Shown: positions 24,031-35,401, counted from the stretch's first letter. The stretch: DNA of 64,000 bases from Gentiana macrophylla (GCA_026214975.1 CM047808.1:61530583-61594582); one strand, 5' to 3'. Notes: generated from the letters alone by a model not told the origin. Program-made: numbers and translations.

Positions 24031-25090
24031 ATGGATGAGCAAAGTCAGATAGCCATGCTGCAGCAGCAGGTGGCAGCTCTTATGATGTTTCGCAATCCTA
24101 TGAATCAGACTCAGTCTTTTCCTCAGAACTCACATGTTCTGTTCTGTGAAAGATGTTGTCAACCTGGCCATGCTGTTGGCCAGTGTCAACTTCTTTCCAC
24201 TTCTGCATATCAAGTTAATGCTGTCCAAAATCAAGGACAGTGCAGTCCAGTCATATGCCAGCTATGTGACAATGTGGGACATACTTCTCCTTTCTGTCCT
24301 ATGGGTGGACAGAGCGTTTTGATGGCTAGCAATATCGAGTTTTAATAATCGTTCTCCGCCACGACAATTTTCCAAATCAGGTTTCAATTTTTAATCCAAA
24401 TTTCTATCAAAACCCGAACTTGATCCAGACCAAAATATCAATTTTTCCAATCAAAGTGGTCTCGACCAATCTTTTCCACAACACTATCATAACTCTCAAG
24501 GACCCTCTCAATCTATTGATCTTGAAGCTAAATTGGAGCTCCAATCCTTTCGCAGAGGAGCTCCAATCCTTTCAGAGGAGCAAATGATACTATCCAACGC
24601 CTTTTGGTAGGCTTGCGGATATTAGGCAAATGGCTCAAGACCAAGGCATTGACCTAGCTCCCCACTCCCTTTATGATAGAGAAGAGGCTAGTGCTATGAA
24701 TTTAGGATCCGACATTCAACTTAGTGAAGTAGAAGTGTCAAGCTTCCCTCCTACATGGTGTGATGCTGAAGATGGTTGTCCTAAGATAGATCCGACATTA
24801 GAGATGGTTGAAGATATTGATGAGCAAAAGGTGAAGAAATACACCCGGTGTTGGAGAATATAGAGGACTTTGTGCCTAAATTAGAGCTAAGTCACCCGGA
24901 GGAAGTCACATTTGAGGAGCCATTGAAGCCAAAGAGTATTGAGGTGGTTGTGGATAAGAAAGTGAGCGAGAAAGAAGTTATCTTCCCACTTGATCACTAT
25001 ATCATGAACGGGAGGTGGAGGTTCCTAATCCCGTTCTTCTTTTATTGGGAAGATACTTCATTAAAATACTTCGAGCCAAAGTTCTGTTAA
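24031..25090 (+). pseudogene. Mini-Gag of element 3, internal copy 2, with two CCHC zinc knuckles
   Basis: The frame from 24031 (104 codons) encodes MDEQSQIAMLQQQ followed by two zinc knuckles in series: C-ER-C-CQPG-H-AVGQ-C (about residues 38-51) and C-QL-C-DNVG-H-TSPF-C (about residues 76-89). The frame then breaks in a Gln/Asn-rich segment. Acidic segments reappear at 24630-24863 and 24848-25090, in different frames. A nucleocapsid-like domain without a capsid domain is unusual and suggests a protein kept for RNA binding or packaging. Copy 1 has the opposite damage, so neither copy is intact. Confidence 0.72.
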
Positions 25091-25261
25091 TTTCCTATGA
25101 AGGTGAGATGGATGGCTTGTATGCAGAATATTCGTTGAGGAATCATGTAAGAAAAACTTATCCATTTGATAATGGATAGTGAAAAGGAGGGTTAGTCTTT
25201 TACCAGTCAGACATTAAAGAACTGGATGTTTTTGTTTTAGATAAGATAGTTTTATTTCCTG

Positions 25262-25308
<47 letters not shown>

Positions 25309-27002
25309 TAAAAAAAAACGCAACTAAGTCCCAGGATGAATGTTTGAATATCATTAAAGAGGGAACGATTAGGTGGTTATCCGAAAATCCCGAGGTATAA
25401 CAAAGAGAAAACGTTCAAATGCATCATCTCTTAGACTTAGGTTGTTGAACCCTTGAGGATCTGGGTATAAAAGACTCACTACATTTCATTTTATAATCTA
25501 GTAGGAATATCTGACTATGAATTTATGATTTATGCTCATGTAATACTCTCTATGATACGTATATGCTTAGATGTCCTGTGTTTTCCCTGTGTGGTGATTT
25601 TTCCATCTGAGTGATTATTTCTATGCTTGTATCAAACTTTTCTGCGCGATATGTTATATTCCCCGTGTCCCGAGATATTTCCGTGTTTGTCAAGTGTGCA
25701 GGATATTTGTGATAGCAATTGTGAGTTTTAGACAAAATCGTTTTTCGGTGGATGGTCCACGACTCATCGCTTTCGTCGGACATTTTCGATCGACTTCAAG
25801 CACTTTCGGAATTGCCTCTTTCGACTACAATCAGCTAAGTGTTCTTTTTCTTTTTACTTTCTGCACAACTTGAGGACACGTTGTGATTTAAGTGTGGGGG
25901 AGGGAATAGTTGGTTATGTGTATCTACCATTTGCTTAATTCATTATGATTCTATGCAAAAAAAGAGCTAAATTTTTCAAAATTTTTAGTTTTTTTGTTTA
26001 GTCCCGAGTAAGCAATGCATATCTTTGTTCGGTTCTTTATAGTCATTGATGCTGTATTCCGTATGTTCAGTAAGTTGGTTGTTTCACCCGATATATTTTT
26101 CACAAGCCATAGTGAATGATGAGCTAAAATATAAAGCTATACCCCTTTGGATTAGTGATAGTTGATTATCTTATAAGTCATGTGCTTAGTGCTAACGTAT
26201 ATATCGTGACAATTATGATAGTTTGTGTTTAGATCCAAAATATGTTATCTCGTGAATATCTTAGGTTTGAATGTGATAAGTAAAGCGTAACTATTGTGCT
26301 TTGAAAAAAAAGTTGAATTTAATAGAATTAATTGTGTGTGTCGGAAGTTGGTCGATGACTTGAGTGCGGTAGGTCATATCTCGAATGTCCTATACCACTA
26401 TGATGACCAAAAGCTCACGCATACGATAAGAAGTCGCCTTATGATTTGAGTAAGGTAGGGTATATCTCGAATATCCTATTTCGCGCTATGACGGGCAAGA
26501 GCTCATTCGATGTGTGTTGAAAAAGAGAAGAAAAAAAGAGTTAGATAGGTATTAATGTATTCGATCTCACCTCATGACACTTGCAAGATAGTCGATTTTG
26601 GCAATGAGTTCGGATATGTTAGTATTCTATAAAAAAAAATAGAACATGGGTGAAAGACTTAGTTATCGTGATACCTTATCCCAAAGATAAACAGCCAGAT
26701 ATATGTTTGTAGGATTATCCTCTCGAGTATATCGAAAGGTCCTAGATACATTCTATTATCCTTTTCGGGATATGTCACGTTTTGTAGGGTGCATCTTATA
26801 AGTATCATTTATTACTAGCTTGAAGGGGGTATTAGCTAGTTTGCTTTGAATTTTTCAAGTTTGGACTTAGTGAAAGTTTTCTATGGCTATGCACACACAC
26901 CAAGGTGAACCTCGATTTATTGAATATATGTTATATTTCTTTGAGGTGTCTATCTTTCTCGAGCCTTGATTCTTGTTTTGTTTTGCTCGGGACGAGCAAA
27001 AG
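25091..27002. other. Non-coding 3' half of internal region 2, with a second polypurine tract
   Basis: Same layout as 19063-20887. A (TA)n tract lies near 25272-25300 and an internal AAGTGTGGGGGAGGGA at 25890-25905. No gene is visible. Confidence 0.65.
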
Positions 27003-27017
27003 CTAAGTGTGGGGAGT
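27003..27017 (+). other. Polypurine tract before LTR C
   Basis: CTAAGTGTGGGGAGT precedes LTR C. It has one G fewer than the equivalent tract before LTR B. Confidence 0.85.
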
Positions 27018-27438
27018 TGTTAAGGGTGATTTTATACGATTTCTAATGATATATTTTATAATGATTTCCTCCACATTTATATAATTTGCATAGAAAATGA
27101 GCGTTTAATCGATTTATTGAGCAAGTGAGGTTTTAAAGCGGTTTAATTGCAAAAGTGGTTGATTTATGTGTTTTATCGTTGGTTTTATATGTGATTACAC
27201 TTTGCAATGTTTTGATGATACATATTTTCGATCTAAAAATGATTAAAAGATGATAAGGTTCGGATTTTGAGCATTATTATATCAACTCAAGTCATAATTA
27301 CTAAAATGTATAAGTAGTAGTTATCTATCTATCCATATATTTATATATATCTTCAAAGGAATAAAAATATTCCTTGGGCCCCCATATATTCCTTTGTCTT
27401 TTGCTTGTCTCTTTCTTTTTTTTTCTCTCGATGATATC

Positions 27439-27507
<69 letters not shown>

Positions 27508-29292
27508 ACATATATCTGCATCGTTAAAAGCTGTTGTTGTCGAAATACTAAGTGGTTTGTTTCTTTGTGTTCAGGTAAAAAAGATAAGAATTACTGCGGA
27601 GACGGAACTAAAGACTGAATCACGAGACGAGAGTTTTGCCTGACTGAAGCAAGAAAAATCTAAGGGGGGACAAAGAGAATATTTGGGGGACAAAGAGAAT
27701 ATTTTGAGACAAAGAGAATATTTGATGAAGAAGGCATGTTTTGGAATCCTAAAAGATGGATTTTGAGGAAGAGAAGAAGATGCTACGAGTTTACGAGTTA
27801 AAGGGATCAATTTTGTCCAACGAGCTTCTACCATAACCTGTTTTCGATGGAAATTTGACCTGACTTAGAGGCATTTTCAGGGGACGAGGTCTTGATGAAA
27901 TTTGTAGATATTCAAACGAGCTTTCCAACGCATTTTGAATCACGTCAATCGGAGGTCTACAACTCAAGTTATGATTTTTTTTCCGAACAGCTGAAAAAAC
28001 GGACGAACCGGAGATATTTATTTGCTCTCCCAAGCCTACCTAACAAACTCCCAAGCCTCCCCAACAAACTCATCATTACTCCCAAGCCTCCATAACAACC
28101 TCCAAGCCTACATAACAACCTCCTAGCCTCCCCAAATGATACCTCCCTTATATCACCTCCCATTATATATATGATATAACATATACACACAAAGGAGGGA
28201 GAACTCAACCATTCACCTAAAAGAGGCTTGGCCGCCCCTTCCTTGGCCTCCATGGCCATCCCTTTCTCCATGTAGTTTCTCCACTTTTTTCTATCATTTT
28301 GTTGAAGAATTGAAGATGTGTGTATGTATATATACATATATGTCTATGTATATCTATATGTAAGCATACATACAAGCTTCTTTCTTCTTTCTTTTTAGTT
28401 TTGAGCCATATATGTATGCATATGTCTATGTATGTATATGTATATGCTTGTATGTTTAAATAATGTTGTAATAAAACGATGATGAGAAGCTAAAGCACGT
28501 TGGAACAAGCCTTGTGAAGCCGTTTCTTAGCAACATCTCGATTTCGAATTTGGATTATCTTGTAAGTTTTAATAAAAGTTGTATCTTTTCTATGTTTTTG
28601 TTGTTGTTATGCAATTTATATCGAGAGATGGTTGCTATTTGATGTTTAACGTTTGACGAGAGTCGTTGTTAAACCTTAGATCACCATAGTCAAGATTGGT
28701 TCATTAACCTATATATAACGAGAGTTGTTAGGTTAGAAATCTAGATTGCAAGATTGAGAAATCTTACACCTTTGTTATGAAAGCGTTAATCTTTAAAGAT
28801 CGAGAGATGACGAGATTAATAGGCAAATTTCTAAGATATTAGAAATTCATACTTTCGATAGGTGAATCACAATTTTTATTAAATCATCACTAGATAATCT
28901 AGAGTAGAAATTGAGGGTTGCGGGAATCGTGGATCATTGCTTGTTCGTTGTTAAATTAATTGAGAAAAATCGTTTGTCTTTGCTTTTTGCTTCGTTTTCA
29001 TCGTAGTAACCGTAGTAAGTTTATTGTAGTTTTAGTTATAAAATAGGTACAACTTAGTTAGTTCGATTCGTAATTATCTTTCCTGGCTTTGGATTGACAA
29101 CCCTCTGTCCAGTTATTTGTTTTCGTTTTAGTTTTTATTTCTCGTGACACTTTTAGAAAAATTAAGAACTAGAAACCTCGATTCCACGTGGATCGACTCG
29201 GTTTTTAATCGCTATACTACGATCCTTGCACTTGGGGTAAACCGGATTTATTTATTACTTGTTTGTTTTGCTTTGCTATAAAATCCGAGACA
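27018..29292 (+). mobile_element. LTR C (terminal 3' LTR) of element 3
   Basis: It starts TGTTAAGGG and ends CCGAGACA at 29292, followed at once by the right target duplication ATAGT (29293-29297) and the resumed copia RT frame. It shares several variants with LTR A rather than B in the 150 bp after the (TA)n tract (27443-27502). Confidence 0.93.
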
Positions 29293-29297
29293 ATAGT

Positions 29298-29679
29298 GCT
29301 TTATGTAGATGACATATTGCTCATAGGGAATGATGTGCCTATGTTACAATCAGTCAAAGCTTGGTTATCCAAGAACTTCTCAATGAAGGAATTGGGTGAG
29401 GCAGCCTATATTCAAGGAACAAAGATCTATAGAGATAGATCTAAAAGGTTGCTTGGTCTGTCGCAATCCACCTATATAGACAAGATGCTGAAGAGATTCA
29501 ACATGGAGCATTCCAAGAAAGGATTGCTGCCCATATCACATGGGGTCTACCTGTCGAAGGGAATGAGTCCTAAGACAGAGGAGGAAAGGGCACAAATGAG
29601 TAAAGTCCCTTATGCTTCGGCAATCGGGTCTATCATGTATGCCATGTTATGCACAAGACCGGATGTCTCGCACTTTTAG
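29298..29679 (+). pseudogene. copia reverse transcriptase, C-terminal part
   Basis: Directly after the right target duplication the frame reads LYVDDILLIGND, which includes the YVDD catalytic pair. It continues through the FSMKELGEA and LGLSQSTYIDKML blocks to MYAMLCTRPDV. A TAG follows at about 29677, and 29680-29740 is frame-shifted. Together with 12713-13476 it formed one polypeptide before element 3 inserted. Confidence 0.92.
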
Positions 29680-29739
29680 TATGACTAGCGGTACTCACCC
29701 AATCCAGGTGATGGTCACTGGATTGCTGTCAAGAATATC

Positions 29740-30285
29740 CTCATGTACTTGAGACGTATTAGGGATATGTTCCTGGTTTTCGGGAACGATGATTTAGTAT
29801 TACGATGTTACACAGATGCCAGTTTCCAAACTGACAAGGATGACGTTAAGTCACAATGTGGATTTGTTTTCACGCTTAATGGCGGAGCAGTGAGCTGGAA
29901 GAGTTCCAAGCAGGAGACTACTGTGGACTCTACAACGGAAGCCGAATACATAGCAGCCTCGGAGGCGGTGAAAGAAGCAGTTTGGATGAAGAAGTTCATT
30001 ACTGAACTTGGTGTCGTTCCCTCCATCGAAGGTCCAGTGCCTCTGTACTATGATAATAATGGAGCAATATCTCAGTCAAAGGAACCAAGGTCTCATCAGA
30101 AGTCCAAACATGTGCTACGGCGCTATCACTTGATAAGAGAGAAAGTAGATAGAGGAGATGTAAAGATAGAGAAAGTCCACACGGATGATAACATAGCTGA
30201 TCCGTTAACCAAGGCATTGTCTCAAGCTAAGCTTGAGAAACATGTTCACTTGCACGGGCTTAGGCATATAGGTGATTGGCTTTAG
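29740..30285 (+). pseudogene. copia RNase H and Pol C-terminus
   Basis: The sequence shows the copia RNase H blocks: YTDASFQTDKDD (first catalytic Asp), STTEAEYIAASEA (catalytic Glu), YYDNNGAI (Asp) and a final HTDDNIADPLTKAL. The stop falls 15 bp before the 3' LTR, the usual position. This is the best-preserved part of element 2, open for about 180 codons, but it is cut off from the rest of Pol. Confidence 0.92.
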
Positions 30286-30299
30286 GCCAAGTGGGAGAT
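30286..30299 (+). other. Polypurine tract of copia element 2
   Basis: GCCAAGTGGGAGAT lies between the pol stop codon and TGTTGG of the 3' LTR. It is the common copia form. Confidence 0.85.
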
Positions 30300-31660
30300 T
30301 GTTGGAAAGGTGTCCTAAACCCAATCGGGTTGGACCGGATCCGACAGGGTCGGGTCATTTATAGTCTATTTAGTTCATGTAATAACTTTATTATGATTAA
30401 TAAAAGCACTTATGTTATTATATATTGTTTATCTTCATATTATTTGTTGTATATATATATATAGTAACGTCCCTAGTATCAATCTGTGATAGAGAAACCC
30501 TGATGGTGATTATGGTTGATGAGATCTCTAATCACTATAACAAGATTAGTACTTAAATGTCTCTAGTCTTACATATTATCAAAAGGGACATTGATAGTAT
30601 AATCAGACTAGCACGTATTGGATGTCTTCTATCTTTTAGAAGATAGGGATAGATCTCGTCTATCAAAGTGTAGAGACACTTGGACTGTACGTGGACGTGT
30701 ATTAGAGAATGCGTACGTCAGACTGACCCACTTACATTAAGTGTCACACTATGTGGCGGTTGTGTAATTATCCTTTTGACCGGAGTCTTCATGGCATCAC
30801 GGTGTGGATTGTAATGCTTTGACACTATTGAGATTTCGCCTAACCACGGGGCGATCATGCGGTAGTGATTGGTTATGATATTGAAGCATGCGGAGTATAC
30901 ATGATTGGTCGTCCGGGAATCGCGTATCTTATGATTAGGATCGAATATCCGAAATGGCCTTCTTATAAGGAATGTCTAGCTCTCGAGAATCTTTGCAAAG
31001 TGGGAGAAAATATGTTATTCCGAGAGAGCATGATATCCAGTTATAAGATACGATCGTTAATGTATTGACACTCGAGATACGATCGTATGGATATTATTAC
31101 AGCGATAGGATTGTAAGTTACACGGTAACTGCTTCACATGAAAGGTAGTAATCATTGCTTTTGACTCTTCTGATGATTGGGGGTCACGGTGTGTTGCTAG
31201 ACGCTATCCCGTGATAGTTAGGTATGAAGGGCATTTTAGTAAATTGCACTTTGTGTGTACGGCCAACATATTCGGAAGCCTATCGGGTCACACACATATG
31301 AACATCAGGTCGGATTAAAATGCGGTTATAGTTGATAACCAAATAAGGAAAGTTTATCTCTAGACTATAAAGGTTATATTGGTAAATTAATATGGTGGTA
31401 TTTATTTATTATGAATAAATAAAATACAAGATATTAATTATGTACAAATTATATTAGTTAAAGAATATTCCGGAAGTCAATTGGTTGACTAATGGGGCGC
31501 CACTTTTAAGTGTGTAAGATACACTTGGATTGTGCACTTTAATTAATAAGATTGTCATAATATTAATATAAGATATTAATTGATTTTGGAAAAATAGATT
31601 TATGGTAATAAGATAATTATAAACAATATAAGATATTGGCAAAATAAATTATAATTAAAG
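30300..31660 (+). mobile_element. 3' LTR of copia element 2, truncated
   Basis: It matches the 5' LTR from TGTTGGAAAGG to ATAATTAAAGAG (equivalent to 8212) and then stops. The last 387 bp, including the TATA box, transcript start and 3' terminus, are missing. The next base is already LTR sequence of element 1. Compared with element 1's other LTR, about 19 bp of the host LTR are also gone, so one deletion removed both, with an AG microhomology at the junction. This LTR should not be able to promote or terminate transcription. Confidence 0.88.
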
Positions 31661-31805
31661 AGCATAGATGCAGAATTACGATCTTGGAATCACTCACATA
31701 GCATTTAACACATATTCCACGTAATAACGAGCCTACCTATCCTCTCTTGATCAGAATTTGGGGTGAATATAGGAATAATTATTGGTACCATTTAGAGCAT
31801 CATCA
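31661..31805 (-). mobile_element. 5' LTR of element 1, second part
   Basis: GCATAGATGCAGAATTACG and the following 140 bp match 711-854 of the window. This is the upstream end of the element 1 LTR (TGATGA on the minus strand), displaced almost 25 kb from its other part by element 2 and its cargo. The flank AAAGG at 31806-31810 would be the target duplication; its partner lies outside the window. Confidence 0.9.
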
Positions 31806-34276
31806 AAAGGGCACCTGCCCTAAGAGCCCACCGAGCACAACATGCTAGATGGTAAAAGCCTTCATCATAGCCAGCCAAACCCGCGCTGCCAAGAGCTTTT
31901 GCATAACCCTCAGAGGCTTGGAAGGCGGCAACTGCTTCAGTACGGGCTGCAACTCTGGCCGACTCCAGTTTGGCTTCCATATAGGACTTAAGCATTTTTT
32001 TCTCGCTAGCCCACGCCTCAGCTGCCCGAACAGCCTTTTCCTACAGCTCCGAAATGGTTTTGTTAAACTCAAGCGCTTCTTTCTCAGCCTTGGACACAAG
32101 TTCAACCTAAAAAATCTCAGTGGCCTCAATATCCTCTCGACGCTTCCTATTAATTTCCTCCAGTTGGCTTTTGGCCGTGTCAGCTTCAAGGGTAGCCTGG
32201 TTTACCTGCTCTTCCAAAAGGCTAACTTTCTTTAAAGCTGCTTCTCGCTCGCGCTCACGATCAGCATCCTTCCTATCACATTAGGACACCATGGTATTGG
32301 CCTTCCAAGAAAACAAGAATCAAGATACGCTCGACATAATGAAAGAAAAAGAGAGGAAGATAAAAATCTTACAAAAGAGGTGAGCATCCCTATTAGGACC
32401 GCTAGGTCCTTTGGATGTTGCAAAGGTATGGAATGCGGGCCCAATATCTCCATCATCACAGATCGCGAAGCAATTCCTATCCCTATAGCCAGGTCGACCA
32501 CACCAGGACAGTCCATGGTCAGGTTTCTAAGCTAAGGAACCTTAGAAATCGCATTGGCCAAAAGTAGGGCCTCACTTTCAGTGCACGGTTTCTGGAAACC
32601 AGGGAGCAACCATGGAGCCCGTTTATCAGGTTGGGAAGATCTAGCCACGTTGCGTTCCATAACCAAGCGAATATCTAATTGAGTAGCTATCTTCTCTAAG
32701 GTTTCTTTAGTCACAGCAGCAGCTTTGTGGCTCTGACCGCCATCGGTCCGTGACTTCATCAAGGCCACATTATCTTCCGCATCTTCAGCATCAATAAACT
32801 TGGCACCAGACACTAACCCAGCTGACCCAACGTCAGTCAAGGATCTTAATCGTTTTGAAGCAGCCACTTGACCGGGCTCACTGATAACTAGGGCAATAGT
32901 TTTGCCCTTCGACTGAGCAGCAGCAGCATTGTGGGGCATAGAAACCATGGGGAGTGTGTACTCGCTAATGCCAGATAGAATCTCCCTCCTCTTCTACTCA
33001 ATAGCTTGCGCCTGAGCACATGCCTGCTGATGAAGACGGCTCGCATTCACCATATCTAGACGAGCGGACACAATTAGTACAGCATTAAAAAGAACAACTA
33101 AGGAAAGAAAATAGCAAGGTACAATAAATCGAGGTATACATATACTACTGATAGGAAACTCCTCCCACACTCAGGGATCACCCCCACATTCCTCACACTC
33201 AAAAGGCAGCCATATCTTATGATGACACTCTGCATACCATTCCGGATCGCACAATAACGGTTCGACCGGGGCAAGCGCCGCTTCCTTACTAGGGCCAATA
33301 ATCCCTACCCACCGGCTGTATGGCTCGGTAGGATCAAGAAGGAGATGAAGGTTGAAAGTCCTTTCTTGTGTGGGCTTCTTTCCCCCAACGAAACCCAACA
33401 ATTCATTAATTCTAGCAATAAAGCGCTGATCGTCGAACTCCTCCTCAACATCTTTGATGTTTTCAATATCCGGCTCTATTCCTGTGATTCTCCTAAAGGG
33501 CCATCTGACCCGAGACTCAAATTTCATACACCGACTATGCCAAGAGTCCATTTTTTCAGGAAGGTCAATGAATAATTGACAGGCTTTCCTTCGGGGCGCA
33601 ACTTGATTAAATTCCCCAATCTTGGTAACCCAATAGAAATGGTTGAACACGGCAAGAGAGGGTTCCCTACCAAGAAAACGAATCATGACAATAAAGCCCA
33701 AAAAACCCTCATCAATCCTAGGGTGAGGTCGTTGGGATGAGTATCGGTAACCTCTAAAAACTTTACGAGGAAGGGATCGATAGGGGGCCTAGCCCCGGCT
33801 AGCAGATGGTCGTAATGCAACCGGATACAATCAAATTGGAAGCGACCACACATCCGTTTATTGTCCTTCATCCTGGGAAAACCGATAAAATGATTGTCTG
33901 AGGAAATATCATAAGCAGCCAGGGTGCAAGTATAGTCAGCAGAATGATGAAACATTTTCCACCGCTGGGCTACCTCTCTATCAAAAGCTTTTTGGGCCTC
34001 GGTCTCGTCATGGCCCTCTTCAGTATATTGTTTCGGGGGTGATGGATTCAGCTGTCTGGATGCCCCCCGTTTCTTGGAATGAGCTGCATTTTCTCGCAGT
34101 AAAGCCTCCCCCTCACACGGGCCTTCATCAGAAACACCCGGTGCCGCTTCCTCAGACATTTCCACTGTAAGTTTCTCGGCGAAATCCTGGAGGGTCTTCC
34201 CGTGCTGATCCACTTCAACATGCCCATATCCCATAGCTCCTTGACTTTCTTGACTAGGGGTACGCCCAGAAGACAT
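31806..34276 (-). pseudogene. Antisense spliced ORF of a Tat-like element ('putative gypsy type transposon' domain plus coiled coil), truncated
   Basis: The start at 34276 (MSSGRTPSQ) follows a TTTTTCAG-type acceptor, which suggests an intron in the 5' leader. Exon 1 holds a domain like PF04195: PPIDPFLVKFL, then, after a frameshift in a T-run near 33695, FIVMIRFLGREPSLAVFNHFY and a WHSRCMKF segment. A plausible intron (33148-33056, GTAGTA...TAG) keeps the frame into exon 2. A second (32372-32302, GTAAGA...AAG) leads to exon 3, a Glu/Lys/Ala coiled coil ending SEGYAKALGSAGLAGYDEG. Several in-frame stops, mostly TAG, inactivate it. Element 1 cuts exon 3 at 31805. Function is unknown. Confidence 0.65.
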
Positions 34277-34850
34277 CCTGAAAAACACAAGGGCGAGGCG
34301 GATCATCAATCACCTACACACAAGAGTCGGGCCAAGACGAGCATGTCCGCTCATCGAGACACCTCAGCCCTCTGTTTTTCCTTATAAGGCCAACGTCATC
34401 CAAGTACCGGTGATCAAAATCAGAGATTCCGGAAGAGGAAGGGTCGTAATCCCAAAAAACCAACAGGAGTAGGAATTGTACACAGACTGAAAAACGCTCA
34501 GACACCACATTGAACGTAAACACAGAGGAAAGCCTACCCAAACCTTTGACAATCAATCATTCCGTGAAGCCTAAAAAATAGTTGCATATTGAAAGTTACC
34601 AAAGAGAATGAAAACTAAAGAAGAAACAAAATCCGAGCATTGCCTGGAATAGAACGCTCTGCCGGAGGTAGAATAAATATCAGCCGGAAACTGGAGATAA
34701 ACCACTATGAATCGCGCAGACGCCGCCGGTATTTATGGTGGAGCCATCGGATTCTTCACAAAGCTCCTAAATAGTCTCAATAATGAAATGGGAAAAAAGG
34801 ATTTTGAGGAAACGAAAGAGCGAAAGATGTGTCGATTCGGGGTTACCCCC

Positions 34851-34860
34851 TATTTATAGG
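34851..34860 (-). promoter_or_regulatory. TATA box of the antisense ORF
   Basis: The complement reads TTGCCTATAAATAGGGGG, about 575 bp upstream of the antisense start codon, with an intron-like acceptor between. Nearly the same string (TTGCCTATAAATAGAGG) occurs on the plus strand at 35794-35810 in the adjacent LTR. Confidence 0.5.
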
Positions 34861-35401
34861 CAACACATGAGCCGAAACGTCATGTCAACCGCTTCAGGAT
34901 TCGAATTTCAAAATTAAACCATCTCACGGTTAACGAGATTTTCCGGCCAATAAAAATAATCCCTGGACACGTCAAACACCAACCAAGTGGATCATCAAGG
35001 TCATGCCTCAACATCTAACCCATTATAGCTATCACGAGTACAACATCAGGTAATGAGTCATATCGTGACATGAAAATTGCTGAAACCCACACATTAGTGC
35101 GGTCCTAAACCTATCCGCCTTAGGATCCAGCGTCCTTTGCTTGCCCGCTTCATCGCGCCAGCGTCTTGCAATGAATCGCAACGCGACATGAAAGTTGCCA
35201 CAAAAAACCAGTCACCCAAGACGGTCCAGACTATTCGCTCAAAGTGCCCCACGCTTCTTAAGCGCTGACGTATCGTCAAGGCTAGCTCAAGCCCGATACC
35301 ATCACGAGCAGTACTATCTCAAAACTAAGATCATTGGATTAAGGTGTACCACGTGTGAGCCACATTAATCCATGTCCAAACCCTAACGTATGGGCTGACC
35401 A
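34861..35401. repeat. Spacer with an imperfect tandem repeat of about 110 bp
   Basis: Two diverged units, about 35060-35160 and 35170-35275, share CGTGACATGAAAATTGC / CGCGACATGAAAGTTGC, then GCGGTCC / ACGGTCC and a following CCGCCTTA / TCGCTCAA region. No ORF is supported. This lies upstream of the antisense ORF and before the polypurine tract of the plus-strand element. Confidence 0.45.

Larger units (their letters stand above)
13477..29292 (+). mobile_element. Dimeric Athila-like element 3 (LTR-internal-LTR-internal-LTR)
   Basis: Three LTR copies (A 13477-17096, B 20903-23196, C 27018-29292) flank two internal regions of about 3.8 kb each (17097-20902 and 23197-27017), all in plus orientation. 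The whole unit starts TGTTAAGGG, ends CCGAGACA and is bounded by the 5-bp duplication ATAGT. The copies are almost identical, so this is one of the younger insertions here. Each internal region has a tRNA-Asp-type primer-binding site and polypurine tracts but no RT or integrase, so the element is non-autonomous. Confidence 0.93.

Noticed and set aside
31806..34276. A functional host protein with coiled coil
   Set aside because: Several in-frame stops, a frameshift and truncation by an LTR; the domain type belongs to Tat-like elements.
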